NCBI RefSeq assembly: GCF_023953965.1
Contig: NZ_JAMLIX010000002.1
Span: 310,001 to 374,000 of the forward strand
Length of the DNA stretch: 64,000 nucleotides
Direction: 5' to 3'
Source of the DNA: Bosea sp. (in: a-proteobacteria)
Lineage (GTDB): Bacteria > Pseudomonadota > Alphaproteobacteria > Rhizobiales > Beijerinckiaceae
The notes under the pieces are model-generated. The model was not told where the DNA came from. It saw nothing but the letters and a program-made list of their open reading frames with translations, and did not search any database. Positions 1 through 8,927 of the stretch are shown here, piece by piece; the first letter of the stretch is position 1, and each line of letters opens with the position of its first letter. Position numbers and translations under genes: made by a program.

Positions 1-141
1 CGCGCGAGGCACGCAGCCTGGCGCTTCTCCCGGCCGGATCGGCAGTTGCCCGGAAACATGGACGAGGCCGGCCGCCCTGATGCCTTGCTGATAGTGACCG
101 AGCGGTTGCGGAGCCTGATCGGTTGTGACGGGGGACAAGGT

Positions 142-304
142 CATCGGAACGAACATCCTGTCTTGCTGCGGAAGAAGCGGATTCCGCTTCTCGGTCCGAT
201 GCTCCAGATCGTCGCGCGTCCTATCGGACGCGATAACGATGATCTATCTCATTGCTGGAGCATCGGATTTTTCCAAAAAATGGGTCTATTTTTCGGTCCG
301 ATGC
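142..304. repeat. Cluster of dispersed palindromic repeats (families A and B)
   Basis: Three repeat units lie end to end. Two family B units (142-202 and 260-304) are bounded by CATCGGA and TCCGATG inverted ends; one carries the inner palindrome AAGCGGATTCCGCTT. One family A unit (201-261) has GCTCCAG/CTGGAGC ends and an inner hairpin GCGTCC-TATC-GGACGC at 216-231. Similar units recur at 17207-17264 (A), 20257-20297 and 33483-33528 (B). Short open frames across the cluster are repeat translations. Bases 1-141 show no gene or clear signal. Confidence 0.75.
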
Positions 305-305
305 C

Positions 306-1502
306 CTAGCGATCTGCCGTGGAGAACGCCTTCCGGGGCGCCTGTGTCAGGCGGCGCGCGCCGTCGTCCGTGACGAGAATGGTCTCGCTGAAGGCCAGCC
401 CCTGCGCGGAGGTGTACATGTGAAAGACCATGCCCGCTTCCAGCCGCCAGTCCGCATTCGGCCTGAATGTCCGGGTGAAGTCGCTCGACCTGATCGCCGC
501 GGTTCCGTAGAATCCGAGCGTATAGCCGGTGATGTTCGCATAGCTTTCGCGAAGCCCGGCATCGAGGACGCCCTGTCTCAGGATGGCGTCCACGTCGCGT
601 GCGATGGCGCCGGGCTTCATCGCCTCGAACTGCCGATCCTGGAGGGCGACGAGTTTGTCCGCCTTGTCCTGCAACGGCGCGGCGATCGGCCCGATGACGA
701 CGGACCGCATCAACCGCGCGCCGTAGCCGCGCATCCGCGGCGTCAGCTCCAGATGCAGGATGTCGCCGTCGCTCAAGGGCGTCGTGCTCATCGCGGCATG
801 GAGAAATCCCCAGCCCTTTCCCGCGGTGATGGGGCCGATATGGTGGGTGCTGCCGCCGAGCGCGATGTAGCGGCCGGCGGCGTAGCCGGATATGCCGCGC
901 GTGGTGTCTCCGGCCCGGGTGTATTCGGCGATTTCCGAGACGATCGTGTCGGCGATGGCGGCCGCCGCCGTGATATAGGCGATTTCATGCCGGCTCTTGA
1001 TCAGGCGGTTCTCCCAGAGCAGGCCGCCGAGATCGACGAGCTGCGCGGAAGGAAGCGCCCGCTGCAGGCGGTTGAAGGTCGCGACCGTCAGCGCATGACT
1101 GCCGAAGTCGATTCCGATCGGCCGGGACGCGATCCCGAGCTTGCCGGCGACCTCCGCGACGCGGGCGACCGGATCGTCGTCATCGCGATAGCCGACCGCC
1201 TCCGACATCCACGAGGCGGCGCGAAACGGATCCAGATCCAGAGCGCGCAACACCATCACGGGAGCGCCCTCGGCCGGAACGACGCAGGCCCGGTAATAGC
1301 TTACGGTGCGCTCGTAATTGCAGATATAGGACAGGATCTCCTGGTCGTCGATGATCGCCCCGGCGAGATTGCGGTCCTTCAGCTGTCCTTGCAGGCGCGC
1401 GAGGCGCTGCTCGAACTCCTCGCGCGGAAAATCGGGGACCTGAAACGGGGAGGTCGCCATGGCCTCGTCCCAGCCGTTGCGCGAGGATGCAGGTTTTTTC
1501 AT
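306..1502 (-). CDS. M24 (creatinase/prolidase-fold) family protein lacking the metal ligands
   Basis: 398 residues, the usual length for two-domain M24 proteins: a creatinase-type N-terminal domain (about 1-150) and a pita-bread domain (about 155-390). The five metal ligands of M24 aminopeptidases are not conserved. Where the first Asp is expected the protein has Glu (LHLELTP), the second Asp is Arg (GARLMRS), the His region reads GYTLGFYG, and the two C-terminal Glu positions read HMYTS and FSETILV. A metal-independent role like that of creatinase is therefore more likely than peptidase activity. It is the last gene of the leftward ABC transporter operon, 57 nt after the ATPase, so it probably acts on the imported compound. 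The substrate is unknown. ATG at 1502 has GGAAGG upstream. Confidence 0.8.
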   Translation of the reverse strand: MKKPASSRNGWDEAMATSPFQVPDFPREEFEQRLARLQGQLKDRNLAGAIIDDQEILSYICNYERTVSYYRACVVPAEGAPVMVLRALDLDPFRAASWMSEAVGYRDDDDPVARVAEVAGKLGIASRPIGIDFGSHALTVATFNRLQRALPSAQLVDLGGLLWENRLIKSRHEIAYITAAAAIADTIVSEIAEYTRAGDTTRGISGYAAGRYIALGGSTHHIGPITAGKGWGFLHAAMSTTPLSDGDILHLELTPRMRGYGARLMRSVVIGPIAAPLQDKADKLVALQDRQFEAMKPGAIARDVDAILRQGVLDAGLRESYANITGYTLGFYGTAAIRSSDFTRTFRPNADWRLEAGMVFHMYTSAQGLAFSETILVTDDGARRLTQAPRKAFSTADR

Positions 1503-1559
1503 CGCAGTGCCTTCCGTGGGAGCGTGTCTGATCCGAAAGCCGTCACCGGGCCAGCCCCT

Positions 1560-3137
1560 TCAGCCGACAGGCGCGGGCGAGGCTGCCATGAGCTCGCGTG
1601 TATAGGGTTGAACCTCGCCGCCGTTCACTTGCGCGATGCTGACCAGATCGATCAGATCGCCGTCGCGCATGACGGCGATCCGGTGTGCGATCTGCCGGAC
1701 GAGATTGAGATCATGCGTGATGAACAGGTAGGCGGTTTCATATCTGCGCCGCAACGAGATCAGCAGCTCGATGACCGAGGCCTGGACCGAAACGTCGAGC
1801 GGGGCCGTGATCTCGTCGCAGATGATCAGCTCGGGCTTGGCGGCAAAGGCGCGCGCGATCGCGACCCGCTGTTTTTCACCGCCCGAAAGCTGATGGGGAT
1901 AGCGCCGCCCGTAATCGGCGGGCAGCCGGACCTGCTCGAGCAGCGCGGGGATTTCGGCGACGTCGCCACCGTAGAGCTTGAGCGGCCTGGACAGGATCTG
2001 GGCGACGGTCTGGCGTGGGTTCAGCGACGAATCCGGGTGCTGGAAGATGATCTGGACGCGGCGCCGGTAATCCTTGCTCAGATCGCCGCGCGCGGAGATC
2101 GGCACGCCGTCCAGCGTGATCTCCCCTGTGAAGCTCGCCAGCCCGGTCATCGCCCGCGCCACGGAGGATTTGCCGGAGCCCGATTCCCCGACGAGACCGA
2201 GGATCTCGCCTTTGCGGACGTCCAGTGTGGCGCCGGACGTCACCGGCTTGGGGGCCGGCGCGAACAGCTTCTGCGTCTGGTACCAGACCTGAAGATCCTT
2301 GACGGCGAGCAGGGGGGCCGCGGCGGGCGCATCGTCGATCAGGCGATGGTCGGGGCGGGGCACGGCGTCGACCAGCCGGCGCGTATAGGGATGCTGCGGC
2401 TGCCGGAAGATCGTCTTGGCGGGCGCCTCCTCGACGATGTCGCCCTTTTCCAGGACCAGGACACGGTCGGCGACGCGCGAGACCAGAGCAAGATCGTGCG
2501 AGATATAAAGCGCCGCGACGCCGGTCTCGTCGCGCAGCCGGCGGAACAGCTCGAGGATCCTGGCCCCGGTGATGACGTCGAGCGCCGTTGTCGGCTCGTC
2601 GAAGACGATCAGCTCCGGCCGGCAGGCGAAGGCGGTCGCGATGATGACGCGCTGCTTCTCGCCCCCCGATGCCTGATGCGGGTAGCGACGCATCAGCCCC
2701 TCGACATCGCGAAGCTCGACATGGGTGAGCGCCTCGGCCCCGGCCGCCCAGGCTTCGGCCTCGGACATCCCGCGATGGGTGACGAGGACCTCGGTGATCT
2801 GGCGGCCGATCGTCAGCGTCGGATTCAGGGCCGTCGCCGGGTCCTGGAAGACCATGCTCATCCGGCTGCCGCGGATCGACGTCAGCGCTTCGTCCGACAG
2901 GCCGCACAGATCGGTGTCGCGCAGCTTGATCGCGCTGCCGGCCGCCTCCCTGGCGTTGCGGGGCAGGTAGCGCATGATGGCCCATGCGAGCGAGGACTTG
3001 CCCGAGCCCGATTCGCCGACGAGGCCGACGACCTCGCCGGCCGCGATGTCGAAGGAGATGTCCTTCAGGACCTGATGCGTGCCGAAGCGGCCGGCATAGG
3101 CCAGCCCGTAGTTCCGAATGCTGAGCGCCGCGGTCAT
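1560..3137 (-). CDS. Fused double ATPase of an oligopeptide/dipeptide ABC transporter
   Basis: 525 residues holding two complete ATP-binding domains, as in GsiA-type fusions of DppD and DppF. Domain 1 (about 5-255) has Walker A GESGSGKSS, signature SGGEKQR and Walker B ending FDEPTTALD. Domain 2 (about 270-520) has a second GESGSGKSS, LSGGEKQR and a Walker B ending CDEITAPLD. It would energise uptake by the two permeases encoded upstream. The ATG at 3137 overlaps the stop of the second permease by four bases (ATGA), which indicates translational coupling. The long frame extending upstream of this ATG is only the opposite reading of the permease gene. Confidence 0.93.
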   Translation of the reverse strand: MTAALSIRNYGLAYAGRFGTHQVLKDISFDIAAGEVVGLVGESGSGKSSLAWAIMRYLPRNAREAAGSAIKLRDTDLCGLSDEALTSIRGSRMSMVFQDPATALNPTLTIGRQITEVLVTHRGMSEAEAWAAGAEALTHVELRDVEGLMRRYPHQASGGEKQRVIIATAFACRPELIVFDEPTTALDVITGARILELFRRLRDETGVAALYISHDLALVSRVADRVLVLEKGDIVEEAPAKTIFRQPQHPYTRRLVDAVPRPDHRLIDDAPAAAPLLAVKDLQVWYQTQKLFAPAPKPVTSGATLDVRKGEILGLVGESGSGKSSVARAMTGLASFTGEITLDGVPISARGDLSKDYRRRVQIIFQHPDSSLNPRQTVAQILSRPLKLYGGDVAEIPALLEQVRLPADYGRRYPHQLSGGEKQRVAIARAFAAKPELIICDEITAPLDVSVQASVIELLISLRRRYETAYLFITHDLNLVRQIAHRIAVMRDGDLIDLVSIAQVNGGEVQPYTRELMAASPAPVG

Positions 3138-3964
3138 CGGTCGTCCCTCGGATTCAGCGCATCCCGCAACCCGTCGCCCAGGAGGTTGAAGCAGATCGCG
3201 GTCAGGGCGATGGCCAGCGAGGGGAAGATGATGACCCAGGGGGCCTGATGCAGGTAATGGCGCGCCTCGGAGACCATCAGCCCCCATTCGGAAGCCGGCG
3301 GCTGGGCGCCCAGGCCGAGGAACGACAGCGTCGCGAACGACATGACGGCGAAGGAGACGCGGATCGTCGCCTCGACGATCACCGGGGCGGCGACGTTCGG
3401 CAGCATCTCGCGGAAGACGATCCAGCTGCCGCTCTCGCCGCGCGCGATCGCAGCCTTCACGTAATCCTGCTGGCGCACGGAGAGCGCGACGGAGCGCGTC
3501 ACGCGCGCCATGCTGGGCGCGAACGAGATGCCGATCGCCAGGGCGGCGTTCAGGCTTCCCTTCCCCAGCGAGCTGACCAGGATGAGCGCCAGCAGAAGAT
3601 GCGGGATAGCCAGGATCGCGTCGACGGTGCGCATGGTGAATTCGTCCCAGCGGCCGCCCAGATACGCCGACAGCGTCCCGATCGTCGCGCCCAGCGCCGT
3701 GCCGAAGAACGTCGCGAACAAGGCGAGCGGTATGGTCGCATAGGCGCCGACGAGGAGGCGGCTCAGCACGTCGCGGCCGAGCTGGTCGGCGCCGAACCAG
3801 TGCTTCGCGCCGGGCGGCGCGAAACGCCCGAGAAAATCGATGGCATCGGGCTCGTAGGGGGCAACGAACCGCCCGAAGACGCACATCGACAGCAGCACGA
3901 GCAGAAGTCCCGTGCCGATGACGCCCTGGGGTGTCCGCCAAAGCCGGTAGAGAGCGTCATGCAT
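3134..3964 (-). CDS. ABC transporter permease, DppC/OppC type
   Basis: 276 residues with about six membrane segments and the binding-protein-dependent permease domain. The N-terminal loop PPGAKHWFGADQLGRDVLSR is typical of the OppC/DppC subfamily, and the EAA loop reads VKAAIARGESGSWIVFREMLPN. It pairs with the DppB-type permease encoded just upstream to form the membrane channel. The ATG at 3964 overlaps the end of that gene by 8 bp; a more upstream ATG would add about 20 residues read from inside the neighbouring gene and was rejected. The ligand is probably a short peptide or peptide-like compound; the sequence does not fix it. Confidence 0.92.
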   Translation of the reverse strand: MHDALYRLWRTPQGVIGTGLLLVLLSMCVFGRFVAPYEPDAIDFLGRFAPPGAKHWFGADQLGRDVLSRLLVGAYATIPLALFATFFGTALGATIGTLSAYLGGRWDEFTMRTVDAILAIPHLLLALILVSSLGKGSLNAALAIGISFAPSMARVTRSVALSVRQQDYVKAAIARGESGSWIVFREMLPNVAAPVIVEATIRVSFAVMSFATLSFLGLGAQPPASEWGLMVSEARHYLHQAPWVIIFPSLAIALTAICFNLLGDGLRDALNPRDDR

Positions 3965-4904
3965 AGCGGATTCGCCGGTCGACGAGCGCATAGGCGACGT
4001 CCGCCAGGGTGTTCGCCAGAGCATAGGTCGTCGCCATGATCACCGCTCCCGCCTGGATGGAAGGAAGATCGCGGGAGGTGATGGCGACGATGAGCGCGCG
4101 TCCGATCCCGGGAATCGCGAAGATCTCCTCGACCACGATGATCCCGCCCAGAATATAGCCGACGTCGAGCGCGACGATCGTGATGGTGGGGATCATCGCG
4201 TTCCTGAGGATGTGGCGCCTCAGGACGATGCGGCCCGGCAGCCCCTTCAGCCGGGCGGCGCGGACATAATCGCTGTGAATGACGTCGATCGTCTCCGAGC
4301 GCACCATCCGCGAGGCGTGCGCGACCATGATCAGCGAAACCGTGAGGACCGGCAGCACGAGATGGCGGATGGACTCGATCGGGTTTTCCATGAAGGGGAC
4401 GAAGCCCGTCGCCGGGAGCAGCTGAAGCTGGCTGGCGAAGACGAGGATCAGCAGCGTCGCCGTCACGAACTCCGGCAGCGAGACGCCGAAATACGAAAAC
4501 AGGCTGGCGAGGACGTCCAGCGCCGTCCCGCGCTTGAGAGCCGCGAGGACGCCGATCGGCACCGCGATGACCAGCATCAGGACGAGAGCCGCGCTTCCGA
4601 GCAGAAGCGAGCGGCCGAGCGCCGTGAACATCGCAGGCCCCACCGGTTGCCCGGTGCGCATCGAGGTGCCGAAATCGCCTTGCAGCATGCTCGAGAGCCA
4701 GTGCCAGAACTGGATATAGACCGGATTGTTGAGACCCATCTGCTCGCGAACGGCCGCCAGAGCCTCGGCCGTCGCGTTCTCTCCCAGCAGCGTCACGGCC
4801 GCGTCGGCGGGCAGGACCTGCGTGATTCCGAAGACGATCACGGAAACGACGAGGAGCGTGTAGATGGTCGTCAATATTCTCCGGACGATCCAAGATACCG
4901 ACAC
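3957..4904 (-). CDS. ABC transporter permease, DppB/OppB type
   Basis: 315 residues, the usual length of DppB/OppB, with an N-terminal membrane helix (about 9-30), a periplasmic stretch and five further helices. The EAA loop reads DYVRAARLKGLPGRIVLRRH, as expected for this subfamily. The start is a GTG at 4904, preceded by GAGAGGGTG as ribosome binding site. The gene begins 4 nt after the stop of the binding-protein gene and overlaps the next permease by 8 bp, so all five genes appear to form one leftward operon. Confidence 0.92.
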   Translation of the reverse strand: MSVSWIVRRILTTIYTLLVVSVIVFGITQVLPADAAVTLLGENATAEALAAVREQMGLNNPVYIQFWHWLSSMLQGDFGTSMRTGQPVGPAMFTALGRSLLLGSAALVLMLVIAVPIGVLAALKRGTALDVLASLFSYFGVSLPEFVTATLLILVFASQLQLLPATGFVPFMENPIESIRHLVLPVLTVSLIMVAHASRMVRSETIDVIHSDYVRAARLKGLPGRIVLRRHILRNAMIPTITIVALDVGYILGGIIVVEEIFAIPGIGRALIVAITSRDLPSIQAGAVIMATTYALANTLADVAYALVDRRIRYA

Positions 4905-4908
4905 GAGG

Positions 4909-6468
4909 TCACCCTCTCTTTGGCGCGCCCTGATCCAGCCAGACCCGTTCGAAGCGGAACATCGCTCCGGTGGGGTGATGCTCGTATCCCTTCACGTAGT
5001 TGCGATGGCCTGCCAGCAGATCGAAGAAAATCGGGATGACCGACGGCACCTGCTCGCTCATCAGGTCTTGCGCACGCGCGTAAAGCTCGCGGCGGCGGCC
5101 TTCGTCGCTGACGGCGCGTGCCTCGGCCACCAGCTTGTCGAAGTCGGCGTTGTTCCAGCGGGTCTCGTTCCACGCCGAATCGGAGGTGTAGAGCTGCGAG
5201 AAGATCTGGTCCGCGGTCGCCTGGGCCGCATAGGAGCCGACATAGAAGCTGCCCTTCTTCCAGACCTGGTCGAGATAGGCCGCATGCGGCATGGTCTGGA
5301 CGTTGATCCGGAAGCCGGCCGGACGGGCCATCTCCCGCATGGCGATCGCGAGCTGCGCGCGCGTGCCCGGGTTCTCAGAGGCCACGAGCGTGACATCGAG
5401 GCCGTCCGGATAACCCGCCTCCGCGAGAAGCTTCTTCGCCGCGGCCATGTCGGCCTTCTTCAGCGGAAGCTGCTTATAGTAATAATAGGAGGGGTTCAGC
5501 GGAGTGTCGGCGCCGGTCTGGCCCAGCCCGTGCGCGATGAAGCCGACCAGCGCCTCGCGATCGACGGCGAGCGACAAGGCCTTGCGGACACGGACATCGT
5601 CGAACGGCTTCTGGTCGCAACGCATGTTGACGTTGAGGAACCGGCCCGAGGGCTTTTGAATCGCGGTCACGCCGCTGGTCTTCGACAGCCGGCCGAACTC
5701 GCTCTGGCTGACCGTCACCATCAGGTCGTTGTCGCCGGCGATCAGCGCCGACGTCTCCGCGGCGTTGTCCGGGTAGACCCGGATCTCGATGCGGGCGAGG
5801 TAAGGCTGGTCGGGAATGAAGTAGTTCGGATTGCGCTCGACGACGACGAGCCGGTCCGGCTCGAACGAAACCAGCTTGAACGGACCGGTTCCGATCCCTT
5901 CGCGGGACAGGCGCGCATAGTCGCCCTTGGCGATGGCCTCGGGGATGATCCGGGCCGTGGTGTAGGCGACGGCGACGGGGAAATCCGCCGAGGGCGCGCC
6001 GAGCTTCATGACGACGGTCGTATCGTCGACGACGACGACCTCCTTGAGGGCGCCCAGCGCCGTGCGCGCCGTCGAGGCCATCTTCGGGTTGAGCATGGCC
6101 TCGAAGCTCGCCGCGACATCCTTGGCCGTGCAGGGCGAGCCGTCGTGGAAGCGAACGCCGGGGCGAAGCTTGAACGTCCACTCCGTCAGCTCCGGATTGG
6201 AGCTCCACGACTCGGCCAGGTCCGGCTCCGGCGCCATGTCCTGCTTGAGCTTGACGAGGTTGCTGTAGATCAGGCCTCCGACCAGATGCTCCGGAACCAC
6301 GCGGGTCAGCTGGGGGTGGATGACCGACGGTGCCTGGTCGACGGATATGCGCAGCGTCCCGCCCGGACGCGGAGTCGATGCGGATTGCTGGCCAAGCACA
6401 GTGTTTGCTTGTGAAAACAATGCCAGAGAAGTTCCCGTGGCGAGCAAGGAGCGACGAGTCAAGAGCAT
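4909..6468 (-). CDS. Periplasmic substrate-binding protein of a peptide-type ABC transporter
   Basis: 519 residues, typical for SBP family 5 (DppA/OppA/NikA). The N-terminus MLLTRRSLLATG has a twin arginine followed by a hydrophobic stretch and ends near VLGQQ, so export by Tat or Sec is likely. The conserved region LAESWSSNPELTEWTFKLRP followed by GVRFHDGSP is diagnostic of the family. First gene of the operon; the ATG at 6468 has a good Shine-Dalgarno (GGGGAGGAAA). Ligand not deducible; the M24-type enzyme at the operon end suggests a peptide-like or amidino compound that is hydrolysed after uptake. Confidence 0.93.
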   Translation of the reverse strand: MLLTRRSLLATGTSLALFSQANTVLGQQSASTPRPGGTLRISVDQAPSVIHPQLTRVVPEHLVGGLIYSNLVKLKQDMAPEPDLAESWSSNPELTEWTFKLRPGVRFHDGSPCTAKDVAASFEAMLNPKMASTARTALGALKEVVVVDDTTVVMKLGAPSADFPVAVAYTTARIIPEAIAKGDYARLSREGIGTGPFKLVSFEPDRLVVVERNPNYFIPDQPYLARIEIRVYPDNAAETSALIAGDNDLMVTVSQSEFGRLSKTSGVTAIQKPSGRFLNVNMRCDQKPFDDVRVRKALSLAVDREALVGFIAHGLGQTGADTPLNPSYYYYKQLPLKKADMAAAKKLLAEAGYPDGLDVTLVASENPGTRAQLAIAMREMARPAGFRINVQTMPHAAYLDQVWKKGSFYVGSYAAQATADQIFSQLYTSDSAWNETRWNNADFDKLVAEARAVSDEGRRRELYARAQDLMSEQVPSVIPIFFDLLAGHRNYVKGYEHHPTGAMFRFERVWLDQGAPKRG

Positions 6469-7013
6469 GGATTTCCTCCCCGATTGTTGCGTATAGTCGT
6501 CTTGTTCAGCGTGCTAAACGCCGGTAAGATTGTAGTTTCGATTGCTTTTATCTCTTGTCGCGCGCCAATGGCTCAGGAGGACGGGCGCAAGATATGGCCG
6601 AACGGCTTGCGACCAGAAACGGCTTCGCGTTCCTGCTGCAGTCAATCCGCAACGATCCGGTCCAAACGATCATTCGGGCAAACTGGCGAAATGCAGATAA
6701 ATTGTCAATATATCGTTTGTGTTCGGGGCCGCGAACCGCGGTGGAACCCAGGCGCAGCCAGGCTGCCGCTTCAGCAGCGCGAGGGTCGCGGCCTTGCAGC
6801 GTAAAGGAGCCTTGCCGACCTCGCATAGGTCGTCGATATGGAGGGGCGATGAGGTTGGGGCTCGGCCGCGATGGCCCGGCGTCGCGCATCTTCGCATGGA
6901 GGTCCTTTCGGCGGATCTGGACACGCCAGGACTTGGAGGAAGGCTTCGTGAAGGTGGCATAGTTTCATATGCGGGCGAGGTCACCAAACAGATTGATTCT
7001 GCCGAAAAATGCC
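6469..7013. other. Intergenic region, divergent promoters of the ABC operon and dusA
   Basis: 545 bp without a gene I can support. Open frames on both strands reach 135 residues but have no recognisable domain. The stretch near 6690-6720 (AAATTGTCAATATATCG) is the most AT-rich part and is a plausible promoter area. No riboswitch or repressor palindrome was recognised. Confidence 0.4.
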
Positions 7014-8006
7014 ATGAAATATCAGATGCATAGATTCGCCGTGGCACCGATGATGGACTGGACCGACCGCTATTGCCGGCTCGTCCATCGCCTGCTGTCG
7101 CGCCATGCTCTGCTCTATACGGAGATGGTGACGGCGCAGGCGGTGATCCGCGGCGACCGGGAGCGCCTGATCGGCTTCGACGCGCTGGAGCACTCCGTCG
7201 CGCTTCAGCTCGGCGGCAACGACCCGGCCCTGCTCGCCGAGGCCGCGAAAATCGGCGCCGATGCCGGCTATGACGAGATCAACCTGAATTGCGGCTGCCC
7301 TTCTGACCGGGTGCAGGGCGGGGCCTTCGGCGCCTGCCTGATGCGCGAGCCGGCGCTGGTCGGCGATTGCGTCGCGGCGATGAAGGCGGCGGTCCGGGTC
7401 CCCGTCACGGTGAAGTGCCGCATCGGGGTCGACGATCAGGACCCCGAGGCCGCCCTCGACGCATTTGCCGCCGCCGCGACGGCAGCCGGCGTCGACGCCC
7501 TGATCGTCCATGCCCGCAAGGCGTGGCTCAAGGGGCTCTCGCCCAGGGAGAACCGCGAGATCCCGCCGCTCGACCATGCGCGCGCCTACCGCCTGAAGGC
7601 GGCCAATCCCGATCTTCCGGTCAGCCTGAACGGCGGCATCGTCGATCCGGCGGAATGGCTGCCGCATCTGGAGCATGTCGACGCCATCATGGTCGGCCGC
7701 GAGGCTTACCGGAACCCGGAGATCCTGCTCAGGGTCGATCCGCTGCTCTACGGCACGCCGGCGCCCGTGCCGGACGCCTTTGCCATGCTGGAGGCGCTGG
7801 AGCCGCACATCGCCGCGCATCTGGAGCGGGGCGGGCGGCTGCATGCCTTCACCCGCCATCTCGTCGGACTGTTCCCCGGCCGTCCGGGCGCGCGCCTCTT
7901 CCGCCGCCACCTCGCCGAGCGCTGCGTCGGCGCCGATGCGGGGCTGGACGATCTGCGCGCGGCCGTGGCTCATCTCTCCCGCCACGAGGCGGCCGTGGCC
8001 GCGTGA
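7014..8006 (+). CDS. dusA: tRNA-dihydrouridine(20/20a) synthase DusA
   Basis: 330 residues. FMN-dependent TIM-barrel enzyme reducing U20/U20a of tRNA with NADPH. Seen: N-terminal RFAVAPMMDWTDR, the active-site segment NLNCGCPSDRVQGGAFGACL with the catalytic Cys, KCRIGVDD, HARKAWLKGLSP and the FMN phosphate site SLNGGI and MVGREAYRNP. The motif set is that of DusA rather than DusB or DusC. Start is uncertain: ATG 7014 and ATG 7026 both precede the conserved block, and ATG 6969 (with GAAGGTGG 12 nt upstream) would add 15 residues. Stands alone between the ABC operon and the convergent VOC gene. Confidence 0.93.
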   Translation: MKYQMHRFAVAPMMDWTDRYCRLVHRLLSRHALLYTEMVTAQAVIRGDRERLIGFDALEHSVALQLGGNDPALLAEAAKIGADAGYDEINLNCGCPSDRVQGGAFGACLMREPALVGDCVAAMKAAVRVPVTVKCRIGVDDQDPEAALDAFAAAATAAGVDALIVHARKAWLKGLSPRENREIPPLDHARAYRLKAANPDLPVSLNGGIVDPAEWLPHLEHVDAIMVGREAYRNPEILLRVDPLLYGTPAPVPDAFAMLEALEPHIAAHLERGGRLHAFTRHLVGLFPGRPGARLFRRHLAERCVGADAGLDDLRAAVAHLSRHEAAVAA

Positions 8007-8012
8007 GGCCGG

Positions 8013-8504
8013 TCAGCCGCGCCGGGCCGCCTCGATCGCGGCGACGTCGATCTTGCGCATCGCCATCATCGCCGTGAAGGCGCGCCTGGCCTCGTCGCCG
8101 CCGATGGCGAGCGCCTCGCTCAGCACGCGCGGGGTGATCTGCCAGGAAACGCCCCATCTGTCCTTGCACCAGCCGCAGGCGCTCTCCTGTCCGCCATTGC
8201 CGACGATGGCGTTCCAGTAGCGGTCGGTCTCCTCCTGGTCGTCGGTCGCGACCTGGAAGGAGAAGGCTTCGTTGTGGCTGAAGGCGGGGCCGCCGTTCAG
8301 CCCGAGGCAGGGGATGCCGATGACCGTGAAGCTCACCGTCAGCACGTCGCCCGCCTTGCCCGAGGGAAAATCGGTCGGCGCATGGAAGACCGCGTTCACC
8401 GCGCTGTCGGGAAAGGTCCGGGCGTAGAAGCGCGCCGCCGCCTCGGCATCCTTGTCGTACCACAGGCAGATCGTGTTCCTGGGCGTCTTCTCGGGCTTCG
8501 CCAT
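8013..8504 (-). CDS. VOC family protein (PhnB-like)
   Basis: 163 residues. Glyoxalase/bleomycin-resistance fold of the PhnB (3-demethylubiquinone methyltransferase-like) type: NTICLWYDKDAEAAARFYAR at the N-terminus, then FSFQVATDDQEETDRYWNAI and CGWCKDRWGVSWQITPR. These proteins are small cytoplasmic dimers; most lack a known reaction. Convergent with dusA, with only 6 bp between the stop codons. The start ATG at 8504 gives the standard N-terminus (MAKPEKTPRNTICLWY). Confidence 0.88.
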   Translation of the reverse strand: MAKPEKTPRNTICLWYDKDAEAAARFYARTFPDSAVNAVFHAPTDFPSGKAGDVLTVSFTVIGIPCLGLNGGPAFSHNEAFSFQVATDDQEETDRYWNAIVGNGGQESACGWCKDRWGVSWQITPRVLSEALAIGGDEARRAFTAMMAMRKIDVAAIEAARRG

Positions 8505-8694
8505 GGCATGTCCTTTCGCCTGCTGGAGCTGCGCTCGCTGTTCTCATCTTTGGAATGCGCCGGCGCCACGGGCGTTCCGAAGACGCCGCGCCGACGCCCC
8601 CGCATGTCGCGATATGGACCCGCTGTAGTCTATTGCGTTGATATCAACATTTAGGGTGCGGTCGCAATCCGGCCGCGAGCAAGGGAGAGACGCA

Positions 8695-8805
8695 ATGGCT
8701 TATGTCGATGGTTTCGTCCTCGCGGTGGGCGAGACCATGCCCTTCGACGGCAGGCGCATGATCCATGGCGGCTTCGTCCCGCTCCTCGATACCGGGCGAG
8801 GGTGA
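8695..8805 (+). pseudogene. DUF1428 gene reduced to its two ends by an in-frame internal deletion
   Basis: 36 codons. The first 11 residues, MAYVDGFVLAV, are the usual N-terminus of DUF1428 proteins, and the rest (MPFDGRRMIHGGFVPLLD, then TGRG) is the usual C-terminal end of the same family, which normally has about 115-120 residues. The middle is missing, yet the frame is intact and a good ribosome binding site (GGGAGAGA) precedes the ATG. Recognition of the family rests on memory of its conserved ends. It is most likely a non-functional remnant, though it could still be translated as a micropeptide. Confidence 0.65.
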
Positions 8806-8927
8806 GGCCGCCGGTCGTCCGGCTGCCGGCGCGAGCCCGGATTCACGCGGCGGCCATGCGGGAGCGGCATCTTGCCCCGACCGGCTAAATGGTCGAGAGA
8901 ACGGGCGGCCCCACCGGATCTCTCCTC

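Noticed and set aside
252..3248. Open frame of 998 codons on the + strand
   Set aside because: It runs antisense to the M24 and ABC ATPase genes, which have full domain motifs; the frame is open because of high GC and codon bias.
6555..6962. 135-codon frame between the ABC operon and dusA
   Set aside because: No ribosome binding site, no domain and codon use unlike its neighbours.
8274..8654. 126-codon + strand frame over the VOC gene
   Set aside because: It is antisense to a gene with a clear domain.
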